Below, one piece after another: positions 41,624 to 53,015 of a DNA stretch of 64,000 bases; position 1 is the first letter of the stretch, and each line of letters starts with the position of its first letter. This DNA is from Candidula unifasciata. Taxonomy: Eukaryota; Mollusca; Gastropoda; Stylommatophora; Geomitridae. A program made the position numbers and the translations under genes. The stretch spans positions 1 to 64,000 of the forward strand of contig CAJHNH020002457.1 of the NCBI GenBank assembly GCA_905116865.2. The letters are read 5' to 3'. The notes under the pieces are model-generated. The model did not search any database. It worked only from the letters and a program-made list of their open reading frames with translations, and was not told the origin of the DNA.

Positions 41624-42474
41624 ATGGAGGAGAGCACTCGTGCGAGCAGTAACAAGCACCATGAAGGTAGTTCTCCGACCTCGGTGGTGGAAGGGTCCTG
41701 TTTGCCAGACAAACCAGGGTACAGGCATGTCGTTATGTTGCCCAGAGCGCGTAAACATACCGCACTTTGATGGGACTGGAGGCTCCACTGTTACAGATGA
41801 TTTTTGTTCGACAAGTGAGAGCCGTGTTTAGAATAAAAAAAAAAAAAAAGTGAACGAACGTGTCCGGCAGACCAGAATTGATGTATGGTGCTCGATCACG
41901 TCACAGCGAGTGTCAGACAAGAGTTAAAGTTACATCAGACAGAGAATGCCAACGATTTGCTCAGATATCATAAAACACGTGTATGGAGAGCATCGAAGCG
42001 TTGTTTGTGAACTAGCATCTGAGTTTTTTTTTTCCCTACGGCACGGTGAGAATGAGACGATCCAGTAGTTTTTCTCATCGTATGCATGCGGCATTTGAGG
42101 CGATTATTACCGCACAGAAGAAAGAGTACATGACGCTATTTGATACGTCGATCTTGAGAGATCAGTTTATCTTACAATTGCGAGATACGATTTGTAGAAA
42201 ATTAGCTCAAGAGAAAGTTTACCAAGACCCAAGTGTAACTTTTCTATCTATCAGAGATTTTGCCATTAGATGGGTTCGTGATTTGTTCTTTAAGAAAGTG
42301 GTGTTAAATAATGTGTCAGCGGTGCAGGTGAATGCTGTGAGTTCTTCAGTGTCGTCGAATGTGAAGGGTGAGTTGGACTTTTTAACATCTGAGATAAAGC
42401 ACCTGAAAAAACATTTAGCTGTTTTATCACAACAGCAGAAACGGCGTAAGCGATATTTTATTTGTCAGTCGTAA
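41624..42474 (+). pseudogene. Gag relic of LTR element 1
   Basis: The frame opens at the ATG at 41624 ('MEESTRASSNKHHEGSS') and is lost near 41770. It continues in another frame as 'NIPHFDGTGGSTVTDDFC', which resembles the 'F.G.G..V.DFI' start of the capsid in gypsy Gag. A further stretch (42046-42474) gives 'ILRDQFILQLRDTICRKL' and 'DPSVTFLSIRDFAI', typical of the Gag capsid C-terminal half. It ends 'RKRYFICQS', where the first Cys of a zinc knuckle would be, and the sequence then jumps to pol. At least two frame disruptions are present. Confidence 0.7.
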
Positions 42475-42483
42475 TCCCATTTA

Positions 42484-43020
42484 ATGAATGCCTGTCAAAG
42501 AAGAACAGTCGGCAAAGTTCAGCACCCTATTCATGCACAGAGGCAAGAAGCGGCTAACTATAGTCAGAACAGAACTCGCCAAGTGTGGCGTAGGAGCCCA
42601 CATGGCCCCACTCGAGTCGTGCCCCCGGCAGATTTAAACGGACTCTCTTGTGTAGTTTCTTGTGAGAGGCCCGTCGATAAACAGGTTTGCAGTCAGAGTG
42701 ACGCGCCGTCAAAACACACGAGGGGGAGACGGAGGAAGAAAAGTTCACAAGCTCCAAGTGACGATTCGCCTAATCAAACACAGAACAACGAGAATTCAGT
42801 TCCGGTCAATCAGTGGTGCACTGAGTTATCTAGCAATGAACAGTCTACTTTAAAGACCGTTGAAACTGTCAGATACCAGGTCGGGGATAAAGTCAATTTA
42901 AAACTCGAACAGGAAGAAGGTGATACCAATGAAGCGTGGTCAGACGAAATTTATGTCATTCTTCGCGCTCCTACTGAGTCGCGACCACAGTATGTGTTGA
43001 CTAGCAGACAGCAGAATTAA
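42484..43020 (+). pseudogene. Pol C-terminal relic of LTR element 1
   Basis: A 178-residue frame with no integrase core. It is polar, rich in Gln, Asn and Ser, and ends 'YQVGDKVNLKLEQEEGD', 'WSDEIYVILRAPTESRPQYV' and 'LTSRQQN'. The 'VGDKV' and 'W.DE.Y.I' blocks fit the chromodomain-like or GPY-type segment after integrase in gypsy elements, in which 'W' and 'Y.V' strands recur. An intact element would carry roughly 1,000 more residues between Gag and this point. Confidence 0.55.
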
Positions 43021-43352
43021 CTGCGACTCTTAGTAGACGAGGAGGAGTTGAGGAAATGTGTTGCGAACTGTTGACTAATTAGTTGTGTGCAGAAAGATCA
43101 GCTGGTCAAGGTGTGCCTATTGTTCGCGGTGTAGTTTGTGTGATGCTAGGAGTGTTTTCTTTCTATTGCGACCTGAGCTTGGGGTCAGATTATTTGTTTT
43201 ATGTCTCCGTAACCGGTTTAACTGTAGGTCTTTTCATTTAGGGAGTCACGTGTGAATTACACTGACCGACCGAGGTATGCAGTGAAGTTTTTATAACATT
43301 GCAGTGACCCACACGTCCATTTGTAGGCCTTCGGCCGAGGTAACGTTGTCAG

Positions 43353-43735
43353 ATCAATCCATTGTAAGCTCACGCAGAGCTGAGGTATGTCCTATCAGTC
43401 CATTGTAAGCTCACGCAGAGCTGAGGTATGTCCGATCAATCCATTGTAAGCTCACGCAGAGCTGAGGTATGTCCGATCAGTCCATTGTAAGCTCATGCAA
43501 AGCTGAGGTATGTCCGATCAGTCCATTGTAAGCTCACGCAGAGCTGAGGTATGTCCGATCAGTCCATTGTAAGCTCACGCAGAGCTGAGGTATGTCCGAT
43601 CAGTCCATTGTAAGCTCATGCAGAGCTGAGGTATGTCCGATCAGTCTATTGTAAGCTCACACAGAGCTGAGGTATGTCCGATAAGTCCATTGTAAGCTCA
43701 CGCAGAGCTGAGGTATGTCCGATCAGGCTTTGTCA
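43353..43735 (+). repeat. 41-bp tandem repeat, nine copies, inside LTR element 1
   Basis: The unit 'gtccattgtaagctcacgca' continues 'gagctgaggtatgtccgatca'. Copies differ at one to three bases. It lies between the pol relic and the polypurine region. Confidence 0.95.
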
Positions 43736-43764
43736 AAGCTGAGGTAAAATTTTAAAAAGTCTTC

Positions 43765-43860
43765 TTATTGTCACGCGGTGGTGACAAAGGCAAACTTCTT
43801 TGTGTCACGCGGTGGTGACAAGGGCAAACTTCTTTGTGTCACGCGGTGGTGGCAAAGTGT
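43765..43860 (+). repeat. 38-bp tandem repeat, 2.5 copies
   Basis: Unit 'gtcacgcggtggtgacaaag' continuing 'gcaaacttctttgt'. It is adjacent to the 41-bp array. Confidence 0.85.
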
Positions 43861-44339
43861 GGTGGAAGCAGTCTAATGTAAGCCCCGCGGCTGAGGTATA
43901 AACCGCTGAAAGAACCCGTCTGCCAAGATTGGCTTGATGTCCGCGAGAGCAGCTAAACAAGATTCCCGATGTTTGCTGATCACGATGTATTTGATTATTT
44001 TTGCAATGTTATGCGTTTTTTAAATTGCAGATTTGCTTGTTGTGTGTGATTGATGATTGTGTACATGTTAAAGATGCTGCAAGTAGCTACAGATTATGTT
44101 ATGTTATGAGAATAATTGTGTTTCTGTTGTCAATGCACAGTAAATGAAGAACAGGAGTTAAGGAAGAATTGGTAAACAATTATTGTTAGGTATTGTGTAG
44201 TTGTCGGGACGCCAACAGATTTGACGAGGAGACTTGAAATAGGCGCTGGACGACTGTTACATAAATTGAATTTGGCCTATTTAAGCGACCTAAAAACCTG
44301 GCCAACTTGGGGGTCAGGAAGTGATAAAACAGATGGGAG

Positions 44340-44761
44340 TGTCGAGTTCGCTCTCTTATGCCACTGGTCTTAGGACGAGAAACATGTAGTTCTGATTTGT
44401 CCGTTGCGTTCAATGGTTTTACGCAACGTGGGTTGAGGTGTGTAGGCAGAAAGATAGGTTCCATCTGTTGTAGGGTATTTTCTAACACGTTGTGAATTGT
44501 AATGCATTACTATTTGTGAAGACCTTAGATGATGTTCAGTGAAATAAATAGATGTGAATGTGATAATTATAGTTCTAGTTGCTTTGCTTTAGATTAGGGT
44601 TTGCGGTTAGCGTGTGTAGTTTATCTGTTGCCTGGCTTATTAGACTTTACACAGAAGATCTCGTGTCTGGACTAGAATATTCTTGTTTCTAGTCCCCACC
44701 TAACGAACTATTTTCCTTTATTTTTTTATCTTGGTACTTAGGGCTTTTCCACCCTAGTACA
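44340..44761 (+). repeat. 3' LTR of element 1
   Basis: Direct repeat of 40885-41313. Purine-rich 'ggaagtgataaaacagat' plus 'gggag' immediately upstream is the likely polypurine tract. Confidence 0.92.
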
Positions 44762-44908
44762 CATAGAACAGAAGGAATTAAATAATGTGACAGAATCACT
44801 AATGCTGAGCTTTGTGACAAATTTGAACAATTTCCAGAAAAGAAGAGATAAATTATTAAGATACTGCCGTTGGACAGGACACACGCTATGATATATAAAT
44901 ATATATAC
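44762..44908. other. Spacer between two LTR elements
   Basis: 147 bp of AT-rich sequence separates the two retrotransposons. No repeat or gene. Confidence 0.6.
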
Positions 44909-46030
44909 TGTGGCGTGCTAATTTTGGTAAAATGTAGTATTGTGTGAAGGGACAGTAGTATGAGAGTACTTCTGTGAGTTCACGGGGAATTGTCAACATT
45001 GGCTCGATGTTGACCAGTGAGAAGGGTAGTGCCACGAGAAAGTGGACGCGTGGGTTACGGTGTGGGGGCTGAAAGCATGGCTAACGAGATAAACAGAGAA
45101 AGTGTGAATTACGTGACAGCATGATTCTCAGGTAACATCAGCCACCCACATAAGCGTGATCCTCGAGAAGGCACACATGAGCGTGAGTCTCGAGAACACC
45201 CACACGAGCGTGCCTCTCGTGTAAACATCATCCACCCACTCGAGTTCGGCGGCGATAAATTGTGGGACTAAGTAGTCAGTCCGAGGCAGTCGAAGTCGAC
45301 GAGAGAGAGAGAGAGACCGAATCAGGGTCCGTGATTATCTCTCTCGAGTATCACAGACAAGATTACCGTACAACTATCAGGCATTATGATCTGAGTAAGT
45401 GTTGAGGTTGCGGTACTGGTCGAAGGTATGGTCCCGCTGGCGAAGTAAGTCCAAGGGGACGGGAGGCTCCAATAGTACCTGTTCTGGGTGGCAACGTAGT
45501 GAAACGTAGGAGGACCACTAGTGAAACAGAACAGGAAAAGAGGGGGGGGTTATGCCGACGAGAGCTGTGTTCTAGAGGAGACTTGGAGTAGAAGTCCTGT
45601 CGGTCATCGGAGCCCTTTGACAAGCTGATGAAAGCTGTGTGCTTTCTGGAGTATGGCAAGGAAAGTCCGTCTCCAGTCAGCCGTGGTTGTCTGCTGAAAT
45701 AATATTAAGGTCCAGTGGATAGGAGAATTTGTCTTATTCAGCTGGACGGCGTGCGGGACACTGTAGTCCTTGGAGCTGTAGTGGTCACTACAAATTGAGA
45801 GAGAGAGCGAGTGAGGACAAATGGACTATGTGCGAATGTCAACTGTGATCAATGTCTACGTCTCTGCAGTTTTGTCGATGTGAGGGCTGGTGTATACCCT
45901 TTTGTGTTGTGTCAATTAAAGATGCTATGTGACGGAACTATTGTCGTCGAGTTCTGTTTCCAAGTGAGGGAACGAAAGTACATCTTTAGACACTTGGTAG
46001 TGTGCTGATTAGTCTGTAACTCAGATAGCA
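44909..46030 (+). repeat. 5' LTR of element 2
   Basis: Starts 'tgtggcgtgctaattttgg' and ends 'aactcagatagca'. It contains several repeats of the type 'gcgtgatcctcgagaa' (about 45148-45225) and a short G8 run at 45542-45549. The small ORF inside has no domain. Confidence 0.9.
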
Positions 46031-46980
46031 CCCATCAGTTTGGGAGCCATAGCCAAAGAACGAGGGACCTCTCAACAGTCTGAAGTCTACAACAGTTGGC
46101 ACCCAACAGTTTGGGAGCTATAGTCACTCAAGAACGAGGGTTCTTCCAGTCACAACGGTTGGGGATTAGTCAACACGTCAGGCCTCACTACAACAGTCTA
46201 AAACAGTGTGAGGGCCAACCTTACAGAACAAAGAACACCTCACATACAGGACAGTTGGAAGCCAATTGTTGTCAGCAGTCTACAATGCCAAGATGGCAGT
46301 ACAGAACAGTTCGGTAGCAAACCAACAGTTGGAAGCCAGCGACACATTAGGAAGATTGGCAGAATGTGTTATTCATCCTGTATTGAACTGTCAGTGTCAA
46401 CCTATTTGTCATCGTTGAAGACACAAGAATCGTCAAATCACCAGAGCTGAAGCCGTGTTACCCAAGAACTGAACCTGAAAAGGAAGCTGTGCTTTGAGCT
46501 GCATTTAATGTGTCTATCATCTTGCACTTGTCATCTCATCGTCCAACATTGACAGGTTTTAATTGTAAATTGTGTAATGTTTTATTGCAATATTTACATT
46601 GCTTTGTCCATGTTAATTGTTTGGTACGTCTGAAATGTCATCTGTGTGGTGTAATTGTTATGTTGGAAAGAGGAAGGAGCGCTTCTAATTAGGTAACATT
46701 TTGTAGGTTGCATAATTTAGGAGCTGTCTTTTAGTTATTTCTGCCTATTAGTATATAGACCGGAATACCTAGGTGTCTGCGTCAGGTGGCATTAAGAGTT
46801 ATGTATGTACAATTTGTTATCGAATGCGATAATCCTTTGTGCTTTCGGTCCATTTTCTTAAGTGTACCGTCATACATAGCTTGTTTTCTTGTCATTTTGT
46901 TTTTATAAGTTATCACTGTTATCGTAGCGTCGCGTAGTGTCTTTTATTTGTGTCCATCTCATTGACATAAGTAAATCAAA
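46031..46980 (+). other. Untranslated leader of LTR element 2
   Basis: It begins 'cccatcagtttgggagccat' and repeats related blocks ('cccaacagtttgggagctat' at 46103). A primer binding site should lie at its start, but I cannot assign the tRNA. The leader is unusually long (about 950 bp) and contains degenerate 'acaacagttgg' repeats to about 46340. Confidence 0.5.
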
Positions 46981-47756
46981 ATGTCCTTTGCTCAGTTTGT
47001 CAGCATAGCTAAGGAGATAGGACTCAAGTCTGAAGAAGTCCTAAGCTTTGCAGAAGCTAGGATGAAAGAGCTAACAGAAAAAGAAAAAGCGGCTACAGAT
47101 GAGAGAGCTGCAGAGAGGGCTCATCAAAAAGAGCTTGCAGAAATAGAAAGAGACATTAGAGTCGCTAGAGAAAGAAAAGGGTTCAAACCACTCAAGCGAA
47201 GAGGTGGAAAAGTCTAAACCCAAATTACCCTTCCTAAAACCAGAAGATGAATTACATTCTTTTATTGAAAGGTTCGAAGAAGCTCATAGATGTGCAGGTA
47301 TTCCTGAATCACAATGGGTCACACGCCTACGGGATTTGTTAACAGGAAAACGTTAGTTACGTTTAGCAACCTGTCAAGAGAAAGAGAAGTTCTTTTGCTA
47401 AAGTGCGTCAAAAGTTGCTAGCATTTAAGCAACTAACTGAAGAAGGATATCGGCAACGCTTTCATGATGCCTTACCAGCGAGTGACACATCTTTTGCTGA
47501 ATTTATAGCTAACATTAAAACACTCTTTTTCAGGTGGTTAGCACTAGCAAACATTGGCAACTTGTTCGACAAACTTGTTGACCTAATATTAAGAGATAAA
47601 GTCTTGTCGTCATGTAGCAGAGAATTGTTTGCCTTTTTTCAAGAAAGGAAACCGCAAACAAAAAAGGAAATGACATTTTTAGGAGGCAGTATATTACTGC
47701 ACATCCAGGAAAACCCATACAGAAGCAGAGTATGGAAGAACTTTTCCCGGCAGTAG
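46981..47756 (+). pseudogene. Gag of LTR element 2 (broken)
   Basis: The ATG at 46981 opens 'MSFAQFVSIAKEIGLKSEEV' and a charged coiled-coil-like stretch rich in Glu, Lys and Arg. After a frame loss at about 47217 comes 'FLKPEDELHSFIERFEE' and 'HRCAGIPESQWVTRLRDLL', the capsid N-terminal region. After a further break at about 47355, 47403-47700 gives 'LTEEGYRQRFHDALPASDTS', 'LFDKLVDLILRDKVL' and 'RELFAFFQERKPQT', a SCAN/capsid-C-like block. Gag packages the element RNA. Two or more frameshifts make it non-functional. Confidence 0.75.
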
Positions 47757-48583
47757 CAAGCTTACATGTCAAGTTACCACCTAAGGGACGTAACCCTAAC
47801 TGGAGAGTTCAGGACCAAAGACATAGCCCAAAAAGAGAATATGAAACTCCAGGAAGAGGGGCAGCACAGACTCAACCAAGGTGTATTCATTGTGGATCCT
47901 GGCGACATGAATCAGAGTCATGTTACTACAGGGATAATAGAAAAGATTACGAATACAGACCGCCAACAAGATGGAACTCGTGGTATCGAAGATCGATAGA
48001 ATGTTATATTTGTAGAGGATCACTTTTGGCTAGGTACTGTTCAAGGAATATGAAACAGGCTAATGCTGCACAAAACATAAACTCTTCTGAAGCACCAGAA
48101 CAACGAGACATACAAATGGGGCAAGAGTCAGAAATAATTGTTCCAGCTTTGTCAGCATTATCTATGAGAGGAGGCTTAAAAGTCCATAAGGGATATGTAG
48201 ACAGATATTCAGCTACAACCCTAAGGGATACAGGTGTGAGTATAATCGGAGTTGCAAAGTACTTAGTACCGAAGTCTGCATATTTGGGCAAAAGAGTATT
48301 ATGTCGTACTTTTGGTGGCAATATTGAAAGGTACCCTATTCCAAAGGTTTATATTAACTGTTGTTATTTTCAAGGGTTAACAGAAGTATGCGTATTGGAA
48401 CACCCGGTAGCTGATGTAATAGTGGGATCAGTAAAAGGAGCCACCATGCCTACTGAGAAAGAGATTGAAGAATGGTACAAGAAAGATGTAAAAACAGCAA
48501 ACAATGCTTCTATAACAGCACAGCAGGTGCGCAAGAGCGAAGACTCCAAGCGACATGAGGGCGATGATTATGTGAATAAGTAA
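47732..48583 (+). pseudogene. Nucleocapsid and aspartic protease of LTR element 2
   Basis: A 283-residue open frame. The first zinc knuckle is intact: 'CIHCGSWRHESESC' (C-x2-C-x4-H-x4-C). The second, 'CYICRGSLLARYC', has lost its His and one residue. The protease follows with active-site 'LRDTGVSII' (the D-T-G triad), 'FGGNIERYPIPKVYIN' and 'HPVADVIVGSVKG', the flap-to-C-terminal region of gypsy proteases. The upstream ATG is internal, so the frame is part of a larger Gag-Pol. Reverse transcriptase should follow and does not. Confidence 0.8.
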
Positions 48584-49006
48584 AGTGTTATTCAGACTGG
48601 AATAACCAGTCCAGAAAAACAAGCACAAAACCAGTCTAATTTCAGTGATGAGCAGAAAACAGATCCTGCCTTACAAAATTCAGACGGCGTCATGAATGGA
48701 TACAGACCAGAGCATAAAGAGATAGCAGTAGCGTATTGCAACCAAGCACATGATGAGTCGGATAAACTATTAGATGAGAATGGCGAACGCAATATGATTA
48801 TGCCCCATATGGTACCCAGAAAGTACTGGAAGGATAAGAAAATATCCTCGGCTTATCCAATAGAAAACTGCGGTCAAAACTGTGGAATGATGGCCACATT
48901 CAACAGTGATTTGATTGACAGTCCAAGTAAAAACACAGAGACAGTGCACATAAGCCAGTTGTTCAATAGCCATCCATCTTCAGTTGAAGAGAAATTATTG
49001 GCATAA
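48584..49006 (+). pseudogene. Spacer region between protease and RT of element 2
   Basis: A 104-residue frame (48692-49006) follows the protease. It is polar and shows no reverse transcriptase motif (no YIDD/YVDD box). In intact elements a linker of this type precedes reverse transcriptase. Confidence 0.4.
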
Positions 49007-49194
49007 AGCCAGTCATGGAATGCCCGGTTATCATAACAAAGAAATAAGTAAGAACATTAGGTTTGGAAACTTTGTATTCAAAATTATTTCCCATTACTTA
49101 ACCATCACTGTCATTGTCTGCGTCATACATAGGAAAGGCTTGCCAAACAAAATAAAATGAGCAGAGCAATACGCAATAACATTACGCGATTTAC

Positions 49195-49480
49195 AAAAAT
49201 CATTCACTTGTATACCATTTTACATTTGCCTAATATAAGATTATCTTTCCATGTTGCATATGACGTGTCGGATGTCAACCTGAGTGGTGTGCTGCTATCT
49301 GACTTTGGAGGTCCGTTATAACCTGTCAGAAAATTAGCACAAGCAAGAGACAGGGTACAGCATCGGTGAACGGGGAGTTGTGGCAATTCACTACGCAGTG
49401 TCCAAGAGTGGCCACTACCTATATGAAGGCCGCTTTACGCTTTGCCAAACACACATAGTTGTTAAAATTAGAGATAAACA
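49195..49480 (+). pseudogene. RNase H scrap of LTR element 2
   Basis: Broken frames read 'FHVAYDVSDVNLSGVLLSDF' and, after breaks, 'GVVAIHYAVSKSGHYLYEG' followed by 'RFTLC'. These fit the start and centre of gypsy RNase H ('DASD...GAVL' and 'A...WA..KF.HYL.G..F'). The rest of pol, including integrase, is missing. Confidence 0.7.
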
Positions 49481-49654
49481 TCCATGTGTGTGCTTGTACT
49501 GATATATGCAACGATACTTTAGTTAACTACATGAAATATTATGATATGTTACGATACCACATGTCCAATGATTATTGTAATTATGAAATCAGCCAGCAAC
49601 AAGGCTTCTAACTCAACAACTGACAACGTCACTTATTTCAGTTAGTTGTCAGTT

Positions 49655-49674
49655 GGGAGAGGGGGAGGATATAA
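49655..49674 (+). promoter_or_regulatory. Polypurine tract of LTR element 2
   Basis: 'gggagagggggaggatataa' abuts the 3' LTR start, the expected position and composition for second-strand priming. Confidence 0.8.
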
Positions 49675-50322
49675 TGTTGCGTGCTAATTTGGGTAAAGTG
49701 TAATATTGTGTGAAGGGACAGTGGTATGAGAGCACTTCTGTGAGTTCACGGGGAATTGTCAACATTGGCTCGATGTTGACCAGTGAGAAGGGTAGTGCCA
49801 CGAGAAAGTGGACGCGTGGGTTACGGTGTGGGGGCTGAAAGCATGGCTAACGAGATAAACAGAGAAAGTGTGAATTACGTGACAGCGTGATTCTCAGGTA
49901 ACATCAGCCACCCACATAAGCGTAATCCTCGAGAACGCACACATGAGCGTGAGTCTCGAGAACACCCACAGGATCATGATTCCCGAGAACGCCTATACGA
50001 GCGAGCCTCTCGTGTAAACATCATCCACCCACTCGAGTTCGACGGGGATAAAATGGGGGGCTGAGTAGTCAGTCCGAGGCAGCCGAAGTCGACGAGAGAG
50101 AGAGAGAGAGACCAAGTCAGGGTCCGTGATTATCTCTCTCGAGTATCACAGACAAGAATACCGTACGACTATCAGGCATTAAGGTCTGAGTAAGTGTTGA
50201 GGTTGCGGTACTGGTCGAAGGTATGGTCCCGCTAGCGAAGTAAGTCCAAGGGGATAGGAGGCTCCAATAGTACCTGTTCTGGGTGGCGACGTAGTGAAAC
50301 GTAGGAGGACCCCTAGTGAAAC

Positions 50323-50370
<48 letters not shown>

Positions 50371-50836
50371 TGCCGACGAGAGCTGTGTGCTAGAGGGGAC
50401 TTAGGGTAGAAGTCCTGTCGGTCATCGGAGCCCTTCGACAAGCTGACGAAAACTGTGTGCTTTTTGGAGTACGGCAAGGAAAGTCCGTCTCCAGTCAGCC
50501 GTGGTTGTCTGCTGAAATAATATTAAGGTCCAGTGGATAGGAGAATTTGTCTTATTCTGCTGGATGGCGTGCCAGAGTGTGGGACACTGTACTCCTTGGA
50601 GCTGTAGTGGTCAAGGAGAGGTCGCCACAAATTGAGAGAGAGCGTCAACTGTGATCAATGTCTATGTCTCTGCAGTTTTGTTGATGTGAGGGCTGGTGTA
50701 TACCCTCTTGTGTTCTGTCAATTAAAGATGCTATGTGACAGAACTATTGTCGTCGAGTTCTGTTTCCAAGTGAGGGAGCGAAAGTACATCTTTAGACACT
50801 TGGTAGTGTGCTGATTAGTCTGTAACTCAGATAGCA
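49675..50836 (+). repeat. 3' LTR of element 2
   Basis: Direct repeat of the 5' LTR. It differs by an expanded G run of 41 bases (50329-50369) where the 5' LTR has 8, a duplicated 'gatcatgattcccgagaac' segment near 49973, and small indels. Confidence 0.9.
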
Positions 50837-50849
50837 CAAAACATATGCT

Positions 50850-51360
50850 CAAGGTTCGACAATTAAGTAATGAGACTAATTCCATAAAAATTAAAATAAT
50901 CAACAGTTGAAGATATAACCTGCAACTTTTTTCTTGCTAAAATTTTGCACTTAAATATTATAAATGGTCTGTCTATTAACACCAGATTCATCTGCTATCA
51001 TCCTCACAGGAAAACAATGATCTTCTTGTATCTGTTCTCTGACTCTTGCAATGAGGTCTAGGTGCATTAGTAATCATTTCTAAACCACTTTTTAATCTTG
51101 AATACCACCTGAAAAATGATGCACGAGATAAACCATTATCCCCATAAACTTGTTGCATTAATTCAACTGTTTCAATGGCACTTTTTCTGAGTTTTAAAAA
51201 GAAATTTATAGTAGCTTTTTGCTACGTGCTGATTACGTAACAGTGAACCTTTGACTAGGTCAACAAAATGGCGGCTTGTTTATTGTTGCTTATCGAGCAG
51301 TAATGAAAAGTTGCCAGATCACAGACAAATGTTGCATCTTTATATTCCATGCTTTGTTTC
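50850..51360 (-). pseudogene. Mariner family 1, copy 3, C-terminal half deleted
   Basis: Read on the minus strand it matches 25130-25465 and then the reading frame up to 'RETIYNI' and 'VQNF', where it jumps directly to the 3' end 'gcaggttatatcttcaactg' and the terminal repeat ('caaggttcgacaattaagta' at 50850). The whole catalytic C-terminal half is deleted. The other end (51360) runs straight into a (TA)n array with no terminal repeat. Confidence 0.8.
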
Positions 51361-51364
51361 ATAG

Positions 51365-51879
<515 letters not shown>

Positions 51880-52010
51880 ATACCGTAAATCTGGGAGGAA
51901 TGTGGCTTTTCTGCCTACCCCCAGGGGGGGGTGAATCCAGACCACAAGGAGTTCGTCACCCGGTCGCCGCGCAGAGGGTTCTAACCAACTGCGCTAGCGA
52001 GCCAGGCACA
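51880..52010 (-). mobile_element. tRNA-derived SINE-D
   Basis: On the minus strand: 'ggctcgctagcgcagttggt' (tRNA-like A box region, 'tagcgcagttgg'), 'tagaaccctctgcgcggcga', then 'ccgggtgacgaactcc' at the B-box position, which is imperfect. There is no second copy in the window. Confidence 0.6.
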
Positions 52011-52637
52011 AGAAAGTGCATAAAATACATTAAAGATGAAAGCACACAGGGCTGGAGAAATGGCTAGACAAAGAGAGACTTTAAGATGTGCTGTACTGAA
52101 AAGACCCCACTAATTGAGGGAAGCCCTTTAAAATATAGGTGTGGTCTCTTCCATCCCTATGTACTGTGTTTTATTAGTACTAGTTCTTACTGGCACTCAA
52201 CAGGTGATGTGGTCAATTCATATCACCTGCTATTACTTCTCAGAACACCGATAGCATTTGAATTGGAACTACACTGGCTTCTGAAGACTCAAACGGAGTG
52301 CTTATGGGAATGCCCATAGTACTACAATGTTAATTCTAAACTCATCAACTTTGCAGAAAACAACCAGGTACTCATTTTACAATGGGTTGTATCAATGAGC
52401 CCAGGTTTTTTTTAAAAATGTAATTGCCTGAATGACGATATAACCACACTCTCAGAGGCAAGCATGGCTCCACTGAAGCCTTTTGTGGTTTAAATAGGTC
52501 ACAGCATATGACCCCTAAGAAGTGACATCAACAAGGAATTATTCCTTTCAAATGTTAATGCATAAAATGATTTGTGTCACATGTTTATATTACAAACTGA
52601 CTCATAAACTTCATATCAACAAAAGCCAGCTCCAGAT
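52011..52637. other. No recognised feature
   Basis: Probably includes the 3' untranslated region of the candidate exon just upstream on the minus strand; 'aatataaac' lies at about 52587-52595 (minus orientation). Otherwise unassigned. Confidence 0.3.
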
Positions 52638-52739
52638 TCACCATGTCAAATCTGCTAAAGCATTGGTAGCTCTAGACAGATCCAGTAAAGACTCCAGATG
52701 AAGCTTGGATTCCAAGCAATGGTAGAAAAACTCAGGTGC
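52638..52739 (-). CDS. Candidate terminal exon, unknown minus-strand gene
   Basis: The minus strand has a strong splice acceptor (a pyrimidine run 'tttcttttctttcctcat', then 'catctttacag') and an exon reading 'APEFFYHCLESKLHLESLLD' and 'LSRATNALADLTW' before TGA. A second frame is also open for most of the exon, so the phase is not certain. There is no similarity to the transposons in the window. I do not recognise the protein. If genuine, it would be the last exon of the gene whose candidate internal exon lies at 57671-57846. Confidence 0.4.
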   Translation of the reverse strand, partial: APEFFYHCLESKLHLESLLDLSRATNALADLTW

Positions 52740-52811
52740 CTGTAAAGATGATGAGGAAAGAAAAGAAACAATTATCACAAAATACAATTATAGTTAGAAG
52801 TCTTCAGTCAT

Positions 52812-53015
52812 TCTCTTTTTGTTTACCCCATCTCTGTGTCTCCGGGATTTTGTGGGAAATTCCTGGAAAAGTCCAATAGTATAGGGATGTTAGGGAGTGA
52901 AATGAATACCGACTAAAACCAACCCTAACCCTCTTACAATATTGGACCTTCCTGTGTATTCCCCACAAAATCTCTGAGTCGCTTAGATGGGTTGAACAAA
53001 GAAAAACAAAGAAAA
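52812..53015. mobile_element. Foldback MITE-M, copy 3
   Basis: Left arm 'gggattttgtgggaaattcc' and 'aaaagtccaatagtat'. The right arm reversed has 'agattttgtggggaatacac' and 'aaggtccaatattgta'. Outer flanks 'tttgtttaccccatct' and reversed 'tttgttcaacccatct' pair too. The right arm also resembles the right arm of copy 2 at 38190-38485. Confidence 0.75.

Larger units (their letters stand above)
40885..44761 (+). mobile_element. Ty3/gypsy-type LTR retrotransposon 1, internally deleted
   Basis: Two near-identical direct repeats (40885-41313, 429 bp, and 44340-44761, 422 bp), both starting TG and ending CA, flank 3026 bp. The primer binding site follows 2 bp after the left LTR. Inside are a damaged gag, a short C-terminal pol relic and a tandem repeat block. 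Protease, reverse transcriptase, RNase H and integrase core are all missing, so the copy cannot move on its own. No target duplication is seen: the flanks are cggag on the left and catag on the right. Confidence 0.9.
44909..50836 (+). mobile_element. Ty3/gypsy-type LTR retrotransposon 2, pol mostly deleted
   Basis: Two long direct repeats (44909-46030 and 49675-50836, about 1.1 kb each) flank 3644 bp with gag, a nucleocapsid, an aspartic protease and a scrap of RNase H. Most of reverse transcriptase and all integrase are gone. Orientation is the same as LTR element 1. No clear target duplication is visible. Confidence 0.9.

Noticed and set aside
43353..43735. CRISPR-like array in LTR element 1
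   Set aside because: Contiguous 41-bp tandem repeats without unique spacers.
40885..50836. The two LTR elements as a single nested retrovirus-like unit
   Set aside because: The LTR pairs are different sequences, each pair is complete, and 147 bp of unrelated DNA separates them. No envelope-like frame is present in either.
51880..52010. A functional tRNA gene at 51.9 kb
   Set aside because: The head is tRNA-like but the B box is degenerate and there is no proper acceptor stem.
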